Below are positions 1 through 11,331 of a stretch of 64,000 bases of DNA, piece by piece. The stretch comes from Nonomuraea candida (GTDB lineage: Bacteria > Actinomycetota > Actinomycetes > Streptosporangiales > Streptosporangiaceae), in contig NZ_JOAG01000005.1 in the NCBI RefSeq assembly GCF_000725485.1, positions 186,001-250,000 of the forward strand, written 5' to 3'. Each line of letters opens with the position of its first letter. The stretch's first letter is position 1. The notes under the pieces are model-generated. The model was not told the origin of the DNA and searched no databases. It saw nothing but the letters and a program-made list of their open reading frames with translations. The position numbers and the translations under genes were made by a program.

Positions 1-2
1 AC

Positions 3-1520
<1,518 letters not shown>

Positions 1521-1559
1521 CCGCCGCCCGGGCGCGGGCCGCACTCCGTGAGGAGGCGG

Positions 1560-1683
1560 CCCGCGCCCCGGCGCGTTCGGCGAGAGGCAACCGGCACCCG
1601 GGCGCGTTCGGCAAGTGGCGACCGGCACCCGGGCGCGTTCAGCGAGTGGCGACCGGCACCTGGGCGCGGGCGGCGCGGCGCGC
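1560..1683. repeat. 31-bp imperfect tandem repeat (about 3.5 copies) over the permease 3' end
   Basis: The element ccggcacccgggcgcgttcg recurs at about 1591, 1622 and 1653 with a 31-bp period, and a more diverged copy begins near 1560. The copy at 1639-1680 encodes the last residues and TGA stop of the leftward permease; the others lie just downstream of that stop. It therefore looks like repeated duplication of the gene's 3' end. Confidence 0.8.
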
Positions 1684-3906
1684 CGGGATGAGCGCGACCG
1701 CCAGGGCCGCGCCCACGGCGACCAGCACGGCCACCGTCAGGGTGAGCGGCGACGGCGCGCGGCCGATGCCCGCGCCGACGCCGCTGGTGTGGCCCTGGAG
1801 GTCGATCAGCCCGGTGACGACGGAGACCCCCGCCGCGGCGCCCACGCCGACGCCCAGCACGACGAGCAGCCCCGTGCCGGTCACGAGCGTGGCCATCACC
1901 TGGCGCGGGGTCAGCCCCATGGCCTTGAGCACAGCCAGGTCGAAGGCGTGGTCACGCAGCCCCAGCGCGCTGGCGGTGAGCAGGTTGGCCAGGCCGATCA
2001 GGGCCAGCACGGCGATCAGGGCCACGATCACGATCCTGATGATCGACAACCGGTCGGCCGGGTTGACCGCCGCCTGCACGTCCAGGCCCTCGCCCGACCC
2101 GGCCAGCAGCCGGCCCCGCACCTCGGCGGGGTCGGCGCCCGGCTTCAGCGCCAGCGCGTAGTACTCCGGCGGCACCGAGTCCTTGGCCGCCAGGCTGTCG
2201 AGCCCCACCGAGAGCACCTCGCCGTCCTGCTCGGGCTCGACGGTCCTGCCGACGACCCTGACGATCAGCGGGGTGCCGCCCACGGTCAGCCGCACGCGGT
2301 CGCCGATCTTGACGCCGAGCAGGTCGAGCAGCCCCTGCCCGGCGACGGCCTCGCCCTGGCGGGCGTACATGCGCCCCTCGACCACCGGGAACGGGTACGG
2401 CCGCGTCGAGCTGCCGATCGCCCGCACCCTGACCGAGCGGGCCTCGCCGGGGGCCAGCGCGTTCACGTCGGTGCCGGGGTAGACCTCGGCCACGTCGCGG
2501 TCCTGGCCCGCCAGGCGCTCGGCCACGACGGGCTCCAGCTTGTCCGGCTTGACGTAGAGGGCGGCGTGCTGGCCCACCTGCTCGGGATGGGCCAGGAAGT
2601 TGTCCAGGGTGGCCCACACGCCGAGCCCGATGGTGATCATCATCATCGGCACGGCCAGGCCGAACGCGGTCAGGAACGCCGGCACCCGCCGGGTGAAGGC
2701 GTCTCTGGTGCCCAGGACGAGGGCGGGCGGCAGGCGTACGAGCAGGGCCAGCCTGGCCAGCCTGGACAGGTGGCCCCGCGGCGGCCCGGTGGGCACGTCG
2801 GGGATCGGCGGCGTGCGTCCGCCGCGCAAGGCGGGCACCCCGACGGCGGCCAGCACCACCAGGGCCGTGCCCACGATGATGGCCAGCACGGGGATGGGCG
2901 CCACGGAGCTGGCGCCGAGCACGGCCGCCATCACGCCCCAGCCCGCCAGCGCGCCGATCGCCACGCCCAGCAGCCCCAGCGCGCCGTGCTCGACCAGGAG
3001 CAGCAGCGCGATCTGGCCCCTGGTGAAGCCCATCGACTTGAGCGTGGCCAGGTCGCGGAGCTGGCCGAGCACCCGGCCGCCCGCGGCGTTGGCCAGCGCG
3101 AGGGCGGCGGCCACCAGCCCGACCACGCCGAACAGCCCGAGCAGCGTGCCCAGCAGCCGGTTGTCCAGCTCCATGGCGCTCCTGACCTCGCGCCAGGTGT
3201 AGACGCGCTGGAGCCGGTCCTCCAGCATGACCACCACGCGCTGCGAGACCACCTGGGAGGCCTCGGGGTCGGCCAGGCGCAGCCCGGTCACCCACTCGCT
3301 GCGGCCCAGCATGGGCTCGATGCGGTCGAGCATGACGGGCAGCACGTAGGCCAGCCCCGGCGTCCACTCGGGGTAGAAGCCCTGCTCGGCGGTGTGGGCG
3401 ATGCCGCGCACGTAGAGGGTGTGGCGCTCGCCGCTGAGCGCGATGATCGTGAAGGGCGCGCCGATCCCGATGCCCAGGGAGTCGGCGAACGAGCGCTCGA
3501 CGACCACCCCGTCGGGCCTGGACGGGTCCAGCCAGCGACCCTCGGCCACCAGCGGGTGCGCCACGGCGGGCGGCGTGGCCGGCATCGCGCGCAGCGCCGC
3601 GGGCTCCTTCTTGCCGTCCTGCGCCACGGTGACGGGCGCCGAGCGGTACGGGCCCGCGGTCTGCGTCACGCCGTCGATGCCGCCCAGGGCCACCTGGGGG
3701 CTGTCCTTGGTGTAGAGCCAGACGTGGGCGCCGTCGGTCTGGGCCGACAGGCTGCGCCACGGGTTCGTGCCGTCTTCGAGCAGGGTCGCCGCGGTGATCA
3801 GCGCGGCCACGATGCCGGCCACGGCCAGCACGGTCAGCAGCGCCTGGCCCTTCCTGGCCCGCAGGTCGGCCTTGATCCACCGGCTGCCCGCCAGCGCGGT
3901 GCTCAC
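1639..3906 (-). CDS. FtsX/MacB-type ABC transporter permease
   Basis: Membrane subunit of an exporter-type ABC system, 755 residues. An N-terminal hydrophobic segment (about residues 20-42) is followed by a large extracytoplasmic domain, then two FtsX-type membrane modules: one at about 250-350, ending before a basic cytoplasmic linker, and one near the C terminus. Each module carries the coupling-type motif: LKSMGFTRGQ in the first and LKAMGLTPRQ in the second. It starts with GTG and is the last gene of the PadR-ATPase-permease operon, 52 nt after the ATPase. The substrate is unknown; the family exports lipids, antibiotics or peptides. The 3' end is embedded in a 31-bp tandem repeat. Confidence 0.88.
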   Translation of the reverse strand: MSTALAGSRWIKADLRARKGQALLTVLAVAGIVAALITAATLLEDGTNPWRSLSAQTDGAHVWLYTKDSPQVALGGIDGVTQTAGPYRSAPVTVAQDGKKEPAALRAMPATPPAVAHPLVAEGRWLDPSRPDGVVVERSFADSLGIGIGAPFTIIALSGERHTLYVRGIAHTAEQGFYPEWTPGLAYVLPVMLDRIEPMLGRSEWVTGLRLADPEASQVVSQRVVVMLEDRLQRVYTWREVRSAMELDNRLLGTLLGLFGVVGLVAAALALANAAGGRVLGQLRDLATLKSMGFTRGQIALLLLVEHGALGLLGVAIGALAGWGVMAAVLGASSVAPIPVLAIIVGTALVVLAAVGVPALRGGRTPPIPDVPTGPPRGHLSRLARLALLVRLPPALVLGTRDAFTRRVPAFLTAFGLAVPMMMITIGLGVWATLDNFLAHPEQVGQHAALYVKPDKLEPVVAERLAGQDRDVAEVYPGTDVNALAPGEARSVRVRAIGSSTRPYPFPVVEGRMYARQGEAVAGQGLLDLLGVKIGDRVRLTVGGTPLIVRVVGRTVEPEQDGEVLSVGLDSLAAKDSVPPEYYALALKPGADPAEVRGRLLAGSGEGLDVQAAVNPADRLSIIRIVIVALIAVLALIGLANLLTASALGLRDHAFDLAVLKAMGLTPRQVMATLVTGTGLLVVLGVGVGAAAGVSVVTGLIDLQGHTSGVGAGIGRAPSPLTLTVAVLVAVGAALAVALIPARRAARAQVPVATR

Positions 3907-3958
3907 AGCGACGGCCCCCGGCGCGCGGCCGCACCCGTCGGTCTCTCGCTTCGCTCGC

Positions 3959-4683
<725 letters not shown>

Positions 4684-4687
<4 letters not shown>

Positions 4688-5193
4688 GCCAGATCCTCCT
4701 GGCAACGCTCCAGCCAGTCAAGATCCGCTTGCAGGTGCAACATGGCCCCTTCGATGAGCAGCATCGCCACCCGGTCGGCGGGCGGCGTGCGGGCCAGCAG
4801 GTCGTTGAGGTCGCTCATCAGCGACAGATAGTGACGGCGCTGGCGGGTGATCAGCGCCATGCGGTCGGCGATGCCGGTGAGCGGGGCGAGCACGAGCTTC
4901 ATGAAGAACTCGTCGCGCACCCTGGGGCCCTCGGTCGGCTCGTCCACCCAGGTCATGAGAACGTCGCGGCCCTTGGCGGTCAGATAGTAGACCTTCTTGT
5001 TGGGCCGGTTGGACTGCTCCACGTCGACCGCCCGCACCAGGCCGTCCTTCTCCAGCCTGCCGAGGGTGACGTAGATCTGCCCGATGTTGGGGGAGGGATA
5101 GGCGCTGCCGAAGGTCTGTTCGAGCGCCTGTTTCAGCTCGTAGCCGTGGGCAGGCTCTTTCGCCAAGAGCGCGAGCAGGTGAAGCCTCACCAC
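4684..5193 (-). CDS. PadR family transcriptional regulator
   Basis: DNA-binding repressor of about 169 residues. The N-terminal winged helix shows LLALLAKEPAHGYELKQAL and the wing IYVTLGRLEKDGLV, typical of PadR. The C-terminal half is helical (Vir-like) and serves as the dimerisation and effector arm. A GGGAGGTGGA ribosome site precedes GTG. It is first in an operon with an ABC exporter, so it probably senses the exported compound and represses its own operon; the divergent sugar-importer promoter shares the same 124-nt intergenic region. Effector unknown. Confidence 0.92.
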
Positions 5194-5208
5194 TCCACCT
5201 CCCCGCCT

Positions 5209-5294
5209 GTTACGTATGCGTTACGGAGTTATCCGTTGACCTACAGATTACAGGTGTGCATAACATGAATGCATCTACCTAACACGTATGTAAC
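5209..5294. promoter_or_regulatory. Divergent promoter region between padR operon and sugar-importer operon
   Basis: GTTACGTATG (5209-5218, + strand) is matched in inverted orientation by GTTACATACG (5294-5285, - strand), 8 of 10 identical. Between them sit a -35-like TTGACC (5236-5241) and, 17 nt on, CATAAC (5259-5264) reading toward the importer, plus tgcat-N7-atgca (5257-5273) overlapping that -10. The boxes are candidate PadR operators; this assignment is inference. Confidence 0.45.
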
Positions 5295-5317
5295 CTCTCT
5301 GAACACGGAGGAAACAG

Positions 5318-6565
5318 GTGCTTCGCTCGCTGGCGGTGCTTCTGGCCGTGACCCTGACGGCCGGGTGCGCGGCGGCGGGCGACGAGGGCGGCGGCGAGAC
5401 GCGGACGGGCGGGACCGGCCCGATCACCTTCGCCACCGGCCGCGACACCACTGCGTACCTGCAACCCCTGCTGGATCGCTGGAACCAGGCCCACCCGGCC
5501 GAGAAGGTGACGCTGCTGGAACTGCCCGAGGCCGCCGACGAGCAACGCGCTCAGATGGTGGCCAACCTGCAGGCCCAGAGCAACCGGTACGACGTGCTGG
5601 GGCTCGACGTGGTATGGACTGCCGAATTCGCGGAGAACGGCTGGATCATCCCCCTGGAGCGCGGGTTGTTCCCGCTCGACAGGTTCCTGCCGCCCGTCGT
5701 GGAGACGGCCGTCTACAAGGACAAGCTCTGGGCCGTTCCGTACACGAGCAACGCAGGGCTGCTCTATTACCGGAAGGACCTGGTCGACAAGCCGCCGCGG
5801 ACGTGGGCGGAGCTACGCGACCAGGCCCGCGAGATCACGAAAAAGCACAACATAGGAGGCTATGCCGGGCAGTTTTTGGCCTACGAGGGGCTCACGGTCA
5901 ACTTCTCCGAGGCCGTGCAGTCGGCCGGCGGGCAGATCGTCAGCCGCGACGGCGCCGAAGTGACCCTCGACCCCGCCACCGGCGGCACCGCGCTCGCATT
6001 CCTGCTCCAGGGTCTGCGCGAGGGCTGGATCCCGAAGGAGTCGCTGAGCTTCAAGGAGGAGGAGTCGCGCCTGGCCTTCCAGGAGGGGCGGCTCGCCTTC
6101 GCCAGGAACTGGCCGCACGCGTACGGACCGGCCAAGGCCGAGCTGGGCGACAAGCTGGGCGTGACCCGGCTACCCGGCCTCGACGGGCCCGGGTCCAGCA
6201 CGCTGGGCGGCGCCAACCTGGCCGTCAGCGCCTTCTCCAAGCACCAGCAGACCGCACAGGAGTTCATCCGCTACTTCACGAGCCTGGAGAACGAGCGCCG
6301 GGTCCTCACCGAGGGCTCCTTCCCGCCCGTGTGGAGCGAGCTCTACGACGACCCCGAGCTCATCGAGCGTTTCCCGTACCTGCCCGTGCTCAAAGAGACG
6401 ATCCTGGCCGCCAAGCCGCGGCCGGTGAGCGCCAACTACAACCAGCTGAGCCTGGTGATCGCCAGTTCGGTCGCCAAGGCGCTCGGCAACCCCTCCCCCG
6501 AGACCGCCGACGACGTCGCGGCCTCGATGAAGTCAGAACTCGAAGAGATCATCAGAACCCAGTGA
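5318..6565 (+). CDS. Sugar ABC transporter substrate-binding lipoprotein (family 1), first of two
   Basis: Extracellular solute-binding protein, 415 residues, with a lipoprotein signal: hydrophobic core and lipobox LTAGC (Cys17). The mature protein has the family-1 pattern (ITFATGRDTTAYLQPLLDRW near the N terminus, YYRKDLVDKPPRTWAEL in the hinge region) and resembles trehalose/maltose binders such as LpqY, but the ligand cannot be read from sequence. Start is GTG after a GGAGG box. The second binding protein begins 8 nt after this gene stops, so both share one operon with two permeases and no ATPase. Confidence 0.88.
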   Translation: MLRSLAVLLAVTLTAGCAAAGDEGGGETRTGGTGPITFATGRDTTAYLQPLLDRWNQAHPAEKVTLLELPEAADEQRAQMVANLQAQSNRYDVLGLDVVWTAEFAENGWIIPLERGLFPLDRFLPPVVETAVYKDKLWAVPYTSNAGLLYYRKDLVDKPPRTWAELRDQAREITKKHNIGGYAGQFLAYEGLTVNFSEAVQSAGGQIVSRDGAEVTLDPATGGTALAFLLQGLREGWIPKESLSFKEEESRLAFQEGRLAFARNWPHAYGPAKAELGDKLGVTRLPGLDGPGSSTLGGANLAVSAFSKHQQTAQEFIRYFTSLENERRVLTEGSFPPVWSELYDDPELIERFPYLPVLKETILAAKPRPVSANYNQLSLVIASSVAKALGNPSPETADDVAASMKSELEEIIRTQ

Positions 6566-6572
6566 GGCAGCC

Positions 6573-7898
6573 ATGCGAAAAGGCAGAGCAGCAGCGATCC
6601 TGGCCGGGCTCGCGGTAGCCGTCGCCGCCTGCGGCAACGCTCCGACGACGACCGAGCCCACCGCGTCCGGGTCGGCGCCCGCGTCCAGCGGGGCCGCCAA
6701 GACGCTCCAGGGCGTCAAGCTCGAGGTCGCCGCCAAGTGGACCGGCGCCGAGCAGAAGAACTTCGAGCAGGTGCTCAAGGCTTTCTCCGACAAGACGGGC
6801 GCGGAGGTCACCTACGCCTCCACCGGTGAGGACACCGGCGCCTACCTCGGCCCGCGCATCCAGGGCAAGAACCCGCCGGACGTGGCGATCCTGCCGCAGC
6901 CGGGCCTGGTGCAGCAGTACGCCGACCAGGACGCGCTCAAGCCGCTGACCCCCGAGGTCGTCCAGGAGATCGACGCCAACTACACGCCGTACTGGAAGGA
7001 GCTCGGCTCCGCGGACGGCAAGCCGTACGGCGTGCTGATCAAGGCGGCGCACAAGTCGCTCATCTGGTACCGTGCCCAGGCCTTCGACGACGCGGGCGTG
7101 CAGCCGGCGACGACCTGGGACGAGCTGGTCAAGAACGCCCAGACCATCGCCGACTCCGGCACTCCCCCGTTCTCGCTCTGCGGCGCCTCCGGCTGGACGC
7201 TCACCGACCTCTTCGAGAACGTCTACCTGTCCACCGCAGGCCCGGAGAACTACGACAAGCTCTCCAAGCACGAGATCCCGTGGACCGACCCGACGGTCAA
7301 GACCGCCCTGGAGAAGATGGGCGAGATCTTCGGCAAGAAGGAGTTCGTGGTCGGCGGCAACTCCGGCGCGCTCCAGACGGACTTCCCGAGCTGCGTGAGC
7401 GAGGTCTACAGCAACAACAAGGGCGCCATGGTCATCGAGGCCGACTTCGTCGCCGTCGAGGCCGTGAACTCCGGCGCCAAGGTGGGCGAGCAGGCGAAGT
7501 ACTTCCCGTTCCCCAAGGTCGGCGACACCGCCCCCGTCATCCTCGGCGGCGACGTCGCGGTGGCCATGAAGGACTCGCCCGGCGCCATGGCGCTGCTGCA
7601 GTTCCTGGCCTCCAAGGAGGGCGGCGAGGTCTGGGCCAAGCTGCCCGGCTACCTGTCGCCGAACAAGAACGTCTCCCCCGACAACTACCCGGACGAGCTG
7701 ACCAAGCAGCTCGGCCAGACGATCATCTCGGCCGGCGACGCCGTCCGCTACGACATGTCCGACCTGGCGCCCAGCGCCTTCGGCGGCACCGACGGCAAGG
7801 GCGAGTGGAAGGTGCTGCAGGACTTCCTGCGCAACCCCAGCGACGTCAAGGGCGCTCAGGAAGCGCTCGAGGCCGAGGCCAAGAAGGCCTGGAAGTAA
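6573..7898 (+). CDS. Alpha-glucoside-type ABC substrate-binding lipoprotein
   Basis: Second binding protein of the operon, 441 residues, lipobox VAAC with Cys20. The pattern (LEVAAKWTGAEQKNFEQVLK, PPDVAILPQPGLVQQY, PPFSLCGASGWTLTDLF) matches the AglE group of alpha-glucoside binders. It lies 12 nt before the first permease and is the more likely cognate receptor of that permease pair. It differs clearly from the preceding binding protein, so this is not a recent duplication. AglE-like assignment is by family recognition; the exact sugar is unproven. Confidence 0.88.
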   Translation: MRKGRAAAILAGLAVAVAACGNAPTTTEPTASGSAPASSGAAKTLQGVKLEVAAKWTGAEQKNFEQVLKAFSDKTGAEVTYASTGEDTGAYLGPRIQGKNPPDVAILPQPGLVQQYADQDALKPLTPEVVQEIDANYTPYWKELGSADGKPYGVLIKAAHKSLIWYRAQAFDDAGVQPATTWDELVKNAQTIADSGTPPFSLCGASGWTLTDLFENVYLSTAGPENYDKLSKHEIPWTDPTVKTALEKMGEIFGKKEFVVGGNSGALQTDFPSCVSEVYSNNKGAMVIEADFVAVEAVNSGAKVGEQAKYFPFPKVGDTAPVILGGDVAVAMKDSPGAMALLQFLASKEGGEVWAKLPGYLSPNKNVSPDNYPDELTKQLGQTIISAGDAVRYDMSDLAPSAFGGTDGKGEWKVLQDFLRNPSDVKGAQEALEAEAKKAWK

Positions 7899-7910
7899 AG
7901 AGGTAAGGCC

Positions 7911-9293
7911 GTGACCGAACGGTTGGACGGCCGGCAGGACCCGCCCGCGCAGAAGGTCGCGGGCGGGGCCTCCACCGGACCGGCTGAAACCCCCCGCACG
8001 AGAAGACGCCTCGGCCCTTCGCCGGCGGTCGCCATAGCCTTCCTCCTCCCGGCGGCGTTGCTGCTGGGCATCTGGGTGGTCTACCCGATCGTCTACTCGA
8101 TCTTCCGCAGCCTGTTCGACGCCACGGGCGAAGAGTTCGTGGGTCTGGGCAACTACATGACGATCTTCACCGATCAGGGGATGCTCACCACCATCCGCAA
8201 CAACCTGATCTGGGTGGTCGTCGCTCCCATCCTCGTCACCACGCTCGGCCTGATCTTCGCGGTCCTGACCGAGCGCATCAAGTGGGCGACGGCGTTCAAG
8301 CTGATCGTGTTCATGCCGATGGCCGTCTCGCTGATGGCGGCCGGCGTGATCTTCCGTCTCGTCTACGAGGAGGACCCTGACAAGGGCCTGGCCAACGCCG
8401 TGCTCACCACCGTGCACGACACGTTCTCCTCCTCGCAGGGCTATCCCGAGGCCAGGGCGCGCGAGGGCGACCAGTCCCCGGTCGCCGCGCAGGACGGCGC
8501 GGTCGTCACCAAGCAGCCCGCCCAGGCGGGGCAGCCCGTGCTGATCCCGATCGTCGGCGTCAAGCCGGAGCTGCTGCCCGCCGACGCCCAGACCGCCAAG
8601 GCCCCCGCGGCCGCCGGCGACGGGGTGACGGGGACCGTCTGGTTCGACTTCACGCCGGGCGGCGGCGGACAGAACAACGTCGTGGACGGCACCGAGAAGG
8701 GCCTGCCCGGCATGACGGTCGAGGCGGTGCGGAACGGCGAGGTCGCGGCCACCGCCACGACGGCCCAGGACGGCACGTTCCGCTTCGACGGGCTGGCCCC
8801 CGGCTCCTACACCGTACGGCTGCCGCAGTCGAACTTCGAGGCGTCGTACGGCGGCCTGACCTGGCTCGGCCCGACGCTCATCACGCCCGCCATCATCGGC
8901 GCGTTCGTCTGGGTGTGGGCCGGGTTCGCCATGGTGCTGATCGCGGCCGGTCTGGCGGCGATCCCGCGCGACGCGCTGGAGGCGGCCCGCATCGACGGCG
9001 CCACCGAGTGGCAGGTGTTCCGCAGGATCACCGTGCCGCTGCTGTCGCCGGTCCTGCTCGTCGTCTTCGTGACGATGATCATCAATACGCTGAAAGTGTT
9101 CGACCTGGTGTTCATCATCGCGCCCCCCTCGGTGCAGCCACAGGCGAACGTGGTCGCGCTGGAGATGTGGCGCGTGTCGTTCGGCGGCGGGAACAACCAG
9201 GGTCTGGGCAGCGCGCTGGCCATCTTCCTGCTGATTCTGGTCCTTCCCTTCATGGTCATGAACATCCGGCGGTTCAGGAGGGGAGTGTCATGA
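7911..9293 (+). CDS. Sugar ABC permease (AglF-like) with inserted Cna-B/SdrD-like extracellular domain
   Basis: MalF/AglF-type permease, 460 residues against about 290-330 for ordinary relatives. Core helices 1-3 lie in residues 38-145. The loop after helix 3 starts normally (VYEEDPDKGLANAVL) but then runs about 150 residues, including a beta-sandwich-like stretch GVTGTVWFDF, then GLPGMTVEAVRNGEV, TTAQDGTFRFDGLAPGSYTV typical of Cna-B/SdrD domains, before helix 4 resumes at LGPTLITPAIIG. The EAA loop (EAARIDGATEWQVFRRITVP) faces the cytoplasm, which puts the insert outside. GTG start after AGAGGTAAGG. The stop overlaps the next permease as ATGA. Confidence 0.9.
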   Translation: MTERLDGRQDPPAQKVAGGASTGPAETPRTRRRLGPSPAVAIAFLLPAALLLGIWVVYPIVYSIFRSLFDATGEEFVGLGNYMTIFTDQGMLTTIRNNLIWVVVAPILVTTLGLIFAVLTERIKWATAFKLIVFMPMAVSLMAAGVIFRLVYEEDPDKGLANAVLTTVHDTFSSSQGYPEARAREGDQSPVAAQDGAVVTKQPAQAGQPVLIPIVGVKPELLPADAQTAKAPAAAGDGVTGTVWFDFTPGGGGQNNVVDGTEKGLPGMTVEAVRNGEVAATATTAQDGTFRFDGLAPGSYTVRLPQSNFEASYGGLTWLGPTLITPAIIGAFVWVWAGFAMVLIAAGLAAIPRDALEAARIDGATEWQVFRRITVPLLSPVLLVVFVTMIINTLKVFDLVFIIAPPSVQPQANVVALEMWRVSFGGGNNQGLGSALAIFLLILVLPFMVMNIRRFRRGVS

Positions 9294-10201
9294 CGACCGC
9301 TACCACCACCGCGCCATCCGGGGCGTCGTCCGGGCTGGAGTCGGGCGCGCCGCGCAGAGGCGTGCTCAGCAAGCTCGTCGACCGCGTGGGCAGCGGGGCC
9401 GTGCAGGTCGTCATGGTGGTGCTGGGCCTGTTCTGGCTGGTGCCGACGCTGGGCCTGATGGTCGTGTCGCTGCGGACGAACCAGGTCAACAGCGCCGAGG
9501 GCTGGTGGACGATCTTCACCAAGCCGGCCGAGCTGACCATCCAGAACTACGCCAACCTGCTGGGCAGCGGCTTCACCGCCTCCTTCTGGAACACCGTCGC
9601 CATCACGGTGCCGACCACGGTGCTGGTGATCGGCATCGCGGCCATGGCGGCGTACGCGTTCGCGTGGATGGAGTTCCCCGGCCGGGACGCGCTGTTCCTC
9701 GTCGTGGTCGGGCTGCTGATCGTGCCCATCCAGATCGCGCTGATCCCCATCGCCGGCCTCTACGGCAACGCCGGGATCTTCGGCAGCATCCCCGGCGTGG
9801 TGCTGTTCCACGTGGCGTTCGGGCTGCCGTTCGCGATCTTCCTGCTGCGGAACTTCTTCGTCGGCATCCCGGCCTCGCTGCTGGAGGCGGCGCGCATGGA
9901 CGGCGCGCCGGAGTGGAAGATCTTCGTCTCGGTGGTCTTCCCGCTGGGCAAGCCCGCCATCGCCTCGCTGGGCATCTTCCAGTTCCTGTGGGTGTGGAAC
10001 GACATGCTCATCGCGCTGGTCTTCGCCAACACCGGCAACCAGCCGATGACGAAGTACCTGCAGTCTCAGATGCGGCAGTTCGGGTCGAACACCGACATCC
10101 TCTCGTCCGGGGCTTTCATGTCGCTGGTCATCCCGCTGGTCCTGTTCTTCGCCTTCCAGCGGTACTTCGTCCAGGGCATGATGGCGGGCTCCGTGAAGTG
10201 A
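9290..10201 (+). CDS. Sugar ABC permease (AglG/MalG-like)
   Basis: Second permease of the importer, 303 residues with six predicted helices after a polar N-terminal tail. The EAA loop is EAARMDGAPEWKIFVSVVFP. The start ATG overlaps the preceding permease stop (ATGA), indicating translational coupling. No nucleotide-binding subunit follows; the operon appears to end at a 14-bp inverted repeat 36 nt downstream, so the ATPase is probably a shared MsiK-type protein encoded elsewhere. Confidence 0.92.
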   Translation: MTTATTTAPSGASSGLESGAPRRGVLSKLVDRVGSGAVQVVMVVLGLFWLVPTLGLMVVSLRTNQVNSAEGWWTIFTKPAELTIQNYANLLGSGFTASFWNTVAITVPTTVLVIGIAAMAAYAFAWMEFPGRDALFLVVVGLLIVPIQIALIPIAGLYGNAGIFGSIPGVVLFHVAFGLPFAIFLLRNFFVGIPASLLEAARMDGAPEWKIFVSVVFPLGKPAIASLGIFQFLWVWNDMLIALVFANTGNQPMTKYLQSQMRQFGSNTDILSSGAFMSLVIPLVLFFAFQRYFVQGMMAGSVK

Positions 10202-10237
10202 CGCTCCGGCGGGCTCGCACGACGTCGTTGTGATCAA

Positions 10238-10282
10238 TCTGGTACGGCTTGTCCCGGGGTTCCGGCCGCAAGCCGTACCAGA
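10238..10282 (+). terminator. Perfect 14-bp inverted repeat between sugar operon and ung
   Basis: tctggtacggcttg (10238-10251) and its exact complement caagccgtaccaga (10269-10282) flank a 17-nt GC-rich loop. There is no T-tract. It most likely terminates the importer operon, but it ends only 20 nt before the ung start, so it could also act as an operator for ung. Confidence 0.6.
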
Positions 10283-10302
10283 CCTGGCTAAGCTCAACGG
10301 CC

Positions 10303-10980
10303 ATGGCCGGTCGTCCGTTGAACGAAGTCGTCGAAGCAGGATGGGCCCGCGCGCTCGAGCCCGTCTCCGAGCAGATCGCCCACATGGGTGAGTTCCTGCG
10401 CAAAGAAATCGCCGAGGGCAGGCAATACCTGCCGGCGGGCGCGAACGTGCTGCGCGCGTTCAACCAGCCCTTCGACGAGGTCAAGGTGCTGATCGTGGGC
10501 CAGGACCCCTATCCCACGCCCGGCCACCCCGTGGGGCTGTCGTTCTCGGTGGCGCCCGACGTGCGGCCGCTGCCCGGCAGCCTGGTCAACATCTACAAGG
10601 AGATGGAGACCGACCTGGGCCTGCCCCGGCCCGCCAACGGCGACCTGACGCCGTGGGCCGAGCAGGGCGTGCTGCTGCTCAACAGGGTCCTGACGGTCAT
10701 GCCCGGCAAGCCCGCCTCCCACCGGGGCAAGGGCTGGGAGCAGGTCACCGAGCAGGCCATCCGCGCGCTCGTCGCGCGCGACAAGCCCATGGTGGCCATC
10801 CTCTGGGGCCGCGACGCCCGCAACCTCGCCCCCATGCTCGGCGGCGTGCCGCGCATCGAGTCGGCCCACCCCTCACCCCTGTCGGCGCGCAGCGGTTTCT
10901 TCGGCTCGCGGCCGTTCAGCCGGGCCAATGAGCTGCTCGTTCAGCAAGGCGCCGCGCCTGTCGAGTGGAAGCTGCCCTAG
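10303..10980 (+). CDS. ung: Uracil-DNA glycosylase, family 1
   Basis: Removes uracil from DNA to start base excision repair; 225 residues, usual for family 1. The catalytic water-activating motif is [10 protein letters not shown], and the C-terminal minor-groove loop is [18 protein letters not shown]. The ATG at 10303 is chosen over a TTG 54 nt upstream because the protein then matches family length and the TTG lies inside a perfect inverted repeat. No clear ribosome site precedes it. A small acidic protein gene follows after 9 nt. Confidence 0.95.
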   Translation: MAGRPLNEVVEAGWARALEPVSEQIAHMGEFLRKEIAEGRQYLPAGANVLRAFNQPFDEVKVLIVGQDPYPTPGHPVGLSFSVAPDVRPLPGSLVNIYKEMETDLGLPRPANGDLTPWAEQGVLLLNRVLTVMPGKPASHRGKGWEQVTEQAIRALVARDKPMVAILWGRDARNLAPMLGGVPRIESAHPSPLSARSGFFGSRPFSRANELLVQQGAAPVEWKLP

Positions 10981-10989
10981 CATCGTCGC

Positions 10990-11319
10990 ATGAAGGATGA
11001 ACCCAACTACCTGCGCCTCACGGTCGAGCTGACCGTGGAGGTGCTGGACATGGAAGCGCTGCAGGCCGCGGCGCTGGCCGAGATCAGGCACCCCGACGCC
11101 GACCTCACCGAGGAGGAGCGCACGGAGCAGGCCGAGCTGGTCTCCTCCGACCCCTCCGGTGCCTCGGCGCTGCAGTGGCTGATCGAGCCCGACCACGTGC
11201 TGCAGCTCGTCGATCACATCTCCGACATCGAGCCGCGCGAGGCCGTGCTCGGGGTGGAGCCGTCGGAGGGGCCGAGCGAGGAAGAGGACGACGAAGAGCA
11301 CGACCACGATCACGCGTGA
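10990..11319 (+). CDS. Small acidic protein with His/Asp-rich tail, function unknown
   Basis: 109 residues. An N-terminal segment (YLRLTVELTVEVLDMEALQA) and a helical middle (DHVLQLVDHISDI) are followed by a strongly acidic tail ending EEHDHDHA. I do not recognise a named domain. The tail could bind divalent metals, but that is inference. It sits 9 nt downstream of ung and before an apparent terminator, so the two probably share a transcript. Confidence 0.7.
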   Translation: MKDEPNYLRLTVELTVEVLDMEALQAAALAEIRHPDADLTEEERTEQAELVSSDPSGASALQWLIEPDHVLQLVDHISDIEPREAVLGVEPSEGPSEEEDDEEHDHDHA

Positions 11320-11331
11320 CATATGGCGGTG

